Source of the DNA: Firmicutes bacterium UBA1702
GTDB lineage: Bacteria; Bacillota; Clostridia; Peptostreptococcales; Anaerovoracaceae
Length of the DNA: 64,000 nt
Direction of reading: 5' to 3'
Assembly (NCBI GenBank): GCA_002320005.1
Contig: DCJK01000022.1
Span: 1 to 64,000 of the forward strand
Positions 59,773 to 64,000 of the stretch are shown here, one piece after another. The position numbers were made by a program, and so were the translations under genes. Below the pieces are notes generated by a model that made no database searches, was not told the origin of the DNA, and saw only the letters and a program-made list of their open reading frames with translations. How positions within the stretch are numbered: position 1 is the stretch's first letter; each line of letters starts with the position of its first letter.

Positions 59773-60786
59773 ATGGCTGATCTAGTCTTGTATTTGGGAA
59801 TTACCGCCATAGGTTATTTTCTGGGAAGCCGCATCAGGGACAAAAAAGAAAAGCTGGGATGGACAGGTGCCGTGCAGAACGTTGCAATAACCGCTCTGGT
59901 TTTGCTTATGGGTGCACGAATGGGAGCTAACAGAGAGGTAACAGACAATCTGAGGACTATAGGTATAACGGCATTCTTTATGACCGTTGCAATAATGGTC
60001 TGCTCCATTGGAGCCATTTTTATTGTAAGAAAGCTTCTGGGAATAGACCGGTATGGCAGACTTGTGTGCTCCCGGCCACAAGAGAAAGATTCAGACGAAA
60101 ATATCAGCATGGCTGTCCATGAGAGCCTTCACCAGATAGAAGAAGATGAAAAGAAGCAGGGCGTAAATACTATGACTGTAATTATTCTTGTGTCTGTCAT
60201 AATAGGAATGCTGGCAGGCTATTTTGTCGTGCGCAGAGTGTTTGATTCAAATATGGATACTTTTGATTATATAGCCGCCCTGGGGATCAAAATAGGGCTG
60301 TGTCTGCTGCTGGTGTTTGTAGGTATAGATCTGGGAATAGAAGGAACTGTTGTAAAAAATTTCAAAGCAGTAGGGCTGAGAATTCTTGCCATACCTGCAG
60401 CTGTGGCTATAGGAACTCTTTTAGCATCTTTTGTCATGTCATTTTTCACGGAACTTACAACTAGAGAGGCAATGGCTGTGGGTGCAGGCTTCGGATGGTA
60501 CAGCCTTGCACCGGGCATCATTATGGAAGCCGGACATATGACTGCAAGTGCCGTATGCTTTCTGCATAATGTGATGAGGGAACTCTTTGCCATACTTTTC
60601 ATACCTGCAGTAGCGAAAAATATCGGGTATGTGGAAACTGTGGGAATGCCGGGATCCGCCGCAATGGATGTATGTCTGCCTATAGTGGAGAAAGCGACGA
60701 GAAGCGACATAGCGGTATATTCATTTATTTCGGGTGCTGTTTTAAGTACGCTGGTACCTATTCTGGTGCCGGTTATAATCGGATAA
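59773..60786 (+). CDS. LysO-family (DUF340) lysine exporter, copy 1
   Basis: 337 residues, about 8-10 membrane helices with a charged cytoplasmic loop near residues 95-135. LLMGARMGANREVTDNLRTI in the first half and AMAVGAGFGWYSLAPGIIME and FLHNVMRELFAILFIPAVAK in the second are the conserved LysO blocks. E. coli LysO (YbjE) exports L-lysine. Start ATG follows CAGGAGGAG. Forms a two-gene unit with a paralogue 27 bp downstream. Confidence 0.88.
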   Translation: MADLVLYLGITAIGYFLGSRIRDKKEKLGWTGAVQNVAITALVLLMGARMGANREVTDNLRTIGITAFFMTVAIMVCSIGAIFIVRKLLGIDRYGRLVCSRPQEKDSDENISMAVHESLHQIEEDEKKQGVNTMTVIILVSVIIGMLAGYFVVRRVFDSNMDTFDYIAALGIKIGLCLLLVFVGIDLGIEGTVVKNFKAVGLRILAIPAAVAIGTLLASFVMSFFTELTTREAMAVGAGFGWYSLAPGIIMEAGHMTASAVCFLHNVMRELFAILFIPAVAKNIGYVETVGMPGSAAMDVCLPIVEKATRSDIAVYSFISGAVLSTLVPILVPVIIG

Positions 60787-60813
60787 ACAGGGAAAGGATA
60801 AGAAAGGATAATT

Positions 60814-61788
60814 ATGGCTTTACTGGCGTTATACTGGGGAATTATGATAGCCTGCTATGCAGTGGCATCAAAACTCAGGGCGAAAGCAGACAGGTTTGCA
60901 TTCGTCGAGGAATTTCTCAATATTGTAATATATATTCTTGTACTTATAATGGGCCTGCGTATGGGAGCCAACCGGGAAGTCACCTCAAATCTGGATGTTA
61001 TCGGGCTTCAGGCTGTGGGTGTTACCATATTCGCCGTCGGAGGCAGTATACTGTTTGTGTTTGGAGCGAGAAAACTGCTGGGATTAAACAGGCAGGGAAT
61101 TCGTAGTGATGTTACAGATGAGGAAAAATCAGGAGGCTGTGGAACACAAGAGGAAGAGTCTGCAGGAGGGATGAAGACCACTCTGATCATTCTGGCCTTT
61201 GTGCTTGCAGGAATGCTGCTTGGATATTTTGTGATTCCAGAGATATTTGAAGATACGGATCGTTTTCAGGAGATGTCGGGAGACTGGCTTGTTGCAGGAA
61301 TATGCCTGCTTCTGGGAACTGTAGGATTCAATCTGGGACTTTCAGGAGGAATATTTGAAAAATTCAAAGGAATGGGCGTATCAGTAATAATTATCCCTGT
61401 GGCAGCTGTTGCAGGGAGTCTTATATGTGGGACACTTTATTCTTTCCTTTCTCCTATGACAATGCGAGAATGTATAGCAGTAAGCGCCGGATTCGGATGG
61501 TATACCATGGCACCAAGTGTAATAACAGAGGCAGGGTTTGCTGTGGCAGGAGCAGTTTCCTTTATGCATAATGTCATAAGGGAGACCTTGGGGATTGTGA
61601 TAATTCCTCTTGCGGCTAAAAAGATAGGGTATCTTGAAGCGATTTCTATCCCCGGTGTAGCCGCTATGGATGTGTGCCTGCCTATAATAGAAAAGTCTTG
61701 CAGAACCGAGACCATAGTCTATTCCATGTGTACCGGCGCACTGATGTGCGTAACCGTGCCCATTGCGGTTCCTCTGGCAATCGGGTGA
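60814..61788 (+). CDS. LysO-family (DUF340) lysine exporter, copy 2
   Basis: 324 residues, same family and layout as the preceding gene: IMGLRMGANREVTSNLDVIG, IAVSAGFGWYTMAPSVITEA and FMHNVIRETLGIVIIPLAAK. Sequence identity to copy 1 is clear but moderate, so this is an old tandem duplication rather than a recent one. The two could form a heteromer or have different substrates. Confidence 0.88.
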   Translation: MALLALYWGIMIACYAVASKLRAKADRFAFVEEFLNIVIYILVLIMGLRMGANREVTSNLDVIGLQAVGVTIFAVGGSILFVFGARKLLGLNRQGIRSDVTDEEKSGGCGTQEEESAGGMKTTLIILAFVLAGMLLGYFVIPEIFEDTDRFQEMSGDWLVAGICLLLGTVGFNLGLSGGIFEKFKGMGVSVIIIPVAAVAGSLICGTLYSFLSPMTMRECIAVSAGFGWYTMAPSVITEAGFAVAGAVSFMHNVIRETLGIVIIPLAAKKIGYLEAISIPGVAAMDVCLPIIEKSCRTETIVYSMCTGALMCVTVPIAVPLAIG

Positions 61789-61812
61789 ACAAATTACTTT
61801 TAATATGTGCGT

Positions 61813-61842
61813 AAAGCCTCGCAGTGTATGCGAGGCTTTCTT
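61813..61842. terminator. Terminator after the lysO pair
   Basis: AAAGCCTCGCA-GTGTA-TGCGAGGCTTT followed by CTTTAT; on the minus strand it also serves the ABC-F gene. Confidence 0.8.
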
Positions 61843-61852
61843 TATATCTCAT

Positions 61853-63409
61853 CTATACTATTTTTGTCGTCCAGTCTTCAACATTAAGAACTCCGGTAAC
61901 CCAATCTTCGTAGAATGAGGGTTCATGAGAGACCAGAAGAACAGTGCCCGGATATTCGTTCAGGGCACGTTTAAGTTCTGCTTTGGCATCTACATCCAGA
62001 TGGTTGGTTGGCTCATCAAGAAGAAGCCAGTTGTGCTCCCTGTTCATAATCATTGCAAGACGTACCTTGGCATTCTCGCCTCCGCTTAGAACCCTCATCT
62101 GGCTGGTTATGTGATCGTTGGTGAGACCGCATCTGGCAAGACACAGCCTTACTTCGCGGTTTTCCATTGAGGGAAATTCTGCCCAGAAAGTATCCAGCGC
62201 CGTAATGGAAGAGTCTCTGTCAGACTCCTGCTGAAAATAACCCGGTGAAAGATAATCTCCCAGTTCAATAGTTCCGGAAAGAGGCTGAAGTTCACCGAGA
62301 ATTGTTTTTAGGAGAGTGGTCTTTCCAAGACCGTTGGTTCCGATTACGGCAACTTTTTCCCCGCGCTCAATCTTAAAGGTGACCGGCCGGGTAAGGGGAC
62401 TGTCGTAGCCTATAACAAGGTCTTTGGCCTGAACAACAAAACGTGATGGTGTTCTGGCCATGAGGAAATTAAATTCAGGCTTGATCTTTTCAGCAGGTCT
62501 GTCCAGAATTTCCATTTTATCCAGCTGTTTCTGGCGTGAGTTGGCCATTCCTCTGGTTGCAACGCGGGCTTTGTTTCTGGCTATAAAATCTTCCAGTTTT
62601 TCTATTTCTGCCTGCTGCCGCTGATATGCACGGAGTTCCTGCTCTTTCTTGATTTTGTACATGCGCATGAAGTTTTTGTAATCACCTGTATATCTGGTAA
62701 GATTACCGCCGTCAAGATTATATATGACATTTACTACAGAGTTAAGAAATTCCGTATCATGGGACACAAGAATAAAAGCATTTTCGTATTCCTGAAGGAA
62801 TCGGGTCAGCCAGAGAATATGTGGATGATCCAGATAATTGGTAGGTTCATCCAGGATAAGTATGGACGGATTTTCCAAAAGGAGTTTTACCAGCAGCACC
62901 TTGGTGCGCTGCCCACCGGAGAGATCAGAAACGTCTTTGTCAAGACCTATATCGCTGAGACCCAGTCCTCCTGCAACTTCCTCTATTTTAGCATCAAGCT
63001 GATAAAATCCTGATGTTTCCAGCATCTGCTGGATTTCGCCTGCTTCCTCCATCATATCGTTTAAGGACGATTCATCTGCACAGGCCATATTTTCATACAG
63101 CTGCAGCATTTCCTTCTCGAGAGCGTACATGTGGTCAAAAGCGGTTCTGAGGACTTCTCTTATGGTCATTCCCTTTTTCAGTGTACTGTGCTGATCGAGA
63201 TATCCCACGGTAACATGTCTTGACCATGTGATTTTCCCTTCATCAGGCATAAGCTTACCTGTGATTATATTCAAAAATGTTGATTTGCCTTCGCCGTTGG
63301 CCCCGATGAGGCCGATATGCTCACCTTTTAAGAGTCTGAAAGAGGCATCTTCTAATATCTGTCTGGCTCCAAAGCCATGAGTTACTTTTTCTACGGTTAA
63401 TAAACTCAT
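61853..63409 (-). CDS. ABC-F family ATPase (translation factor / resistance type)
   Basis: 518 residues with two ABC domains and no membrane part. Walker A motifs GLIGANGEGKSTFLNIITGK and IGTNGLGKTTLLKTIL; signatures SDLSGGQRTKVLLVKLLLE and RVLSGGENAKVRLAM; Walker B ILDEPTNYLDH and LLDEPTNHLD. The charged linker between domains has RAYQRQQAEIEKLEDFIARN. Closest in style to YdiF/YkpA-type ABC-F; ribosome-protection against antibiotics is possible but not evident. Monocistronic. Confidence 0.92.
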   Translation of the reverse strand: MSLLTVEKVTHGFGARQILEDASFRLLKGEHIGLIGANGEGKSTFLNIITGKLMPDEGKITWSRHVTVGYLDQHSTLKKGMTIREVLRTAFDHMYALEKEMLQLYENMACADESSLNDMMEEAGEIQQMLETSGFYQLDAKIEEVAGGLGLSDIGLDKDVSDLSGGQRTKVLLVKLLLENPSILILDEPTNYLDHPHILWLTRFLQEYENAFILVSHDTEFLNSVVNVIYNLDGGNLTRYTGDYKNFMRMYKIKKEQELRAYQRQQAEIEKLEDFIARNKARVATRGMANSRQKQLDKMEILDRPAEKIKPEFNFLMARTPSRFVVQAKDLVIGYDSPLTRPVTFKIERGEKVAVIGTNGLGKTTLLKTILGELQPLSGTIELGDYLSPGYFQQESDRDSSITALDTFWAEFPSMENREVRLCLARCGLTNDHITSQMRVLSGGENAKVRLAMIMNREHNWLLLDEPTNHLDVDAKAELKRALNEYPGTVLLVSHEPSFYEDWVTGVLNVEDWTTKIV

Positions 63410-63509
63410 AAAATCTCCTGAAATATTTATTGTGCCGGCAATGCGGCGCTATGCCACAACATTATATCACATATGATGAGATTAAGCTAATTAAAATCCC
63501 GTATTTTAA

Positions 63510-63552
63510 AATATGCATGTTTGACAGATGATCACTGTCAAACATGCATATT
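63510..63552. repeat. 43-nt palindrome with 18-bp perfect arms
   Basis: AATATGCATGTTTGACAG and CTGTCAAACATGCATATT are exact inverse complements around ATGATCA, whose centre TGATCA is itself nearly symmetric. No T-run typical of a terminator follows on the plus side; the minus side continues into TTAAAATA. It could be a protein-binding dyad or a hairpin at the 5' end of the ABC-F transcript. Confidence 0.9.
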
Positions 63553-63624
63553 ACTTCCGAAAACAAGTGAAGCACAGCTTTCATATGCAAGTGAACCTGT
63601 TTCGAAAGCTGCCGTAAAACTCAA

Positions 63625-63671
63625 AAAACCATTGCGGAAGTCTGCCTTCGGCAAACATCTGCAATGGTTTT
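63625..63671 (-). terminator. Terminator of lexA
   Basis: On the minus strand AAAACCATTGC pairs with GCAATGGTTTT, with an inner TGCC-GAA-GGCA helix, and TTTTTTGAG follows. Placed about 35 bp after the lexA stop. Confidence 0.8.
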
Positions 63672-63706
63672 ATATGCATGTTTCAGTGAGAGTGGTGCCA
63701 CGGGAA

Positions 63707-64000
63707 TCAGCTGAAATATCTGAAGACACCTCTGACCTTTCCGAGAATCTTTACATCGGTTACAATTATAGGACTCATGGTGGAGTTTTCAGGTTGGAGT
63801 CTGATGTGGCCGCTCTCTTTATAGAATCTCTTGACGGTGGCCTCGCTTTCAAAACCGTCAATCATGGCTACGACAATATCACCGTTATCTGCCGTTTCAG
63901 TCTGCTGAACAAGAATCAGATCACCGTCCATGATGCCTGCTTCTATCATGCTTTCGCCCTTAACACGGAGCATGTAATTGGTGCCTCTGCCGGCATAGCG
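63707..64000 (-). CDS. lexA: LexA repressor, C-terminal part (5' end outside window)
   Basis: SOS repressor; only the C-terminal S24 autoprotease domain is in the window and the frame runs off the edge without a start. The catalytic Ser lies in MLRVKGESMIEAGIMDGDLI and the catalytic Lys in ESEATVKRFY; NGDIVVAMIDG and LQPENSTM complete the domain. The DNA-binding half should lie just beyond. An ATG near 63973 is internal and not a real start. Confidence 0.92.
   Translation of the reverse strand, partial: RYAGRGTNYMLRVKGESMIEAGIMDGDLILVQQTETADNGDIVVAMIDGFESEATVKRFYKESGHIRLQPENSTMSPIIVTDVKILGKVRGVFRYFS

Larger units (their letters stand above)
63410..63706. other. Intergenic stretch with three consecutive hairpins
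   Basis: About 300 bp without a gene between the ABC-F start and the lexA stop. It holds a 43-nt palindrome, a second inverted repeat (CAGCTTTC / GAAAGCTG, 63575-63611) and a terminator hairpin. ATATGCATGTTT occurs in the palindrome and again after the terminator. No coding frame with a ribosome site was found. Confidence 0.6.

Noticed and set aside
1..64000. tRNA, rRNA, CRISPR arrays and prophage genes
   Set aside because: I looked for TpsiC-arm-like sequences, regularly spaced repeats and phage gene sets and saw none.

Overview
The window is chromosomal DNA from an anaerobic, low-to-moderate G+C member of the Bacillota, class Clostridia. Supporting signs are the AGGAGG-type ribosome sites, sporulation genes yqfC and yqfD, split transketolase, catabolic-type glutamate dehydrogenase, and a sigma-54 amino-acid regulon. 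The mix suggests an amino-acid fermenter, perhaps of the Anaerovorax/Emergencia type; that placement is an inference. No rRNA, tRNA or CRISPR array was recognised.

Layout. 0-1.5 kb: 3' part of a group II intron with its reverse transcriptase, ending 21 bp past the stop of gdhA. 1.5-9.4 kb: gdhA, mgtE behind a possible leader peptide, nnrD, a mazF-type toxin without a visible antitoxin, split transketolase, a PrcB-like membrane protein and a degenerate P-loop protein. 9.5-18.2 kb: ftsE-ftsX-M23 peptidase-recJ, then yerC, a phosphopantetheinyl transferase, a metallo-beta-lactamase-fold gene, recX, tcdA, a LOG gene and an unknown secreted protein. 18.3-24.1 kb: GTP-type pckG, deoD, rpsT, relQ, a ferredoxin-tailed aldo/keto reductase and an AEC carrier. 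24.1-31.7 kb: a complete hisZGDCBHAF(IE) operon; its missing histidinol-phosphate phosphatase is probably the PHP gene near 40 kb. 32-36.4 kb: cupin-HTH regulator and potABCD. 36.4-42 kb: an acyltransferase-like gene overlapping an acyl-CoA ligase, a TipA-type MerR regulator, PHP, MOSC and HD genes. 42-47.5 kb: yqfC-yqfD-phoH-ybeY-cdd-era-recO and a DUF4342-like gene. 47.5-51.7 kb: glycyl-tRNA synthetase, a PPDK-like protein without its phosphohistidine domain, and a small membrane protein. 51.7-61.8 kb: amino-acid transport and sigma-54 control, plus uraA-pyrR. 61.8-64 kb: an ABC-F ATPase and the C-terminal part of lexA.

The most interesting system is at 51.7-57.6 kb. One gene fuses an enzyme-like module resembling L-erythro-3,5-diaminohexanoate dehydrogenase (Kdd, of lysine fermentation) to a sigma-54 AAA+ activator and a Fis-type helix-turn-helix. 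It is flanked on both sides by outward-facing sigma-54 promoters, each with two copies of an 18-bp TGATT-N8-AATCA element upstream. One promoter drives an NhaC-family antiporter followed by a basic amino-acid antiporter; the other drives a 79-residue protein of unknown function. Two LysO-family genes lie close by. The simplest reading is a lysine-family metabolite sensor built from a retired catabolic enzyme that controls amino-acid exchange.

Other points of note: the PPDK-like protein with no swivelling histidine domain; an E2-type acyltransferase whose catalytic His position is Glu; hairpins whose 3' arms double as the next gene's Shine-Dalgarno sequence; a PyrR-type attenuator before uraA; and a near-perfect 43-nt palindrome before lexA's terminator.
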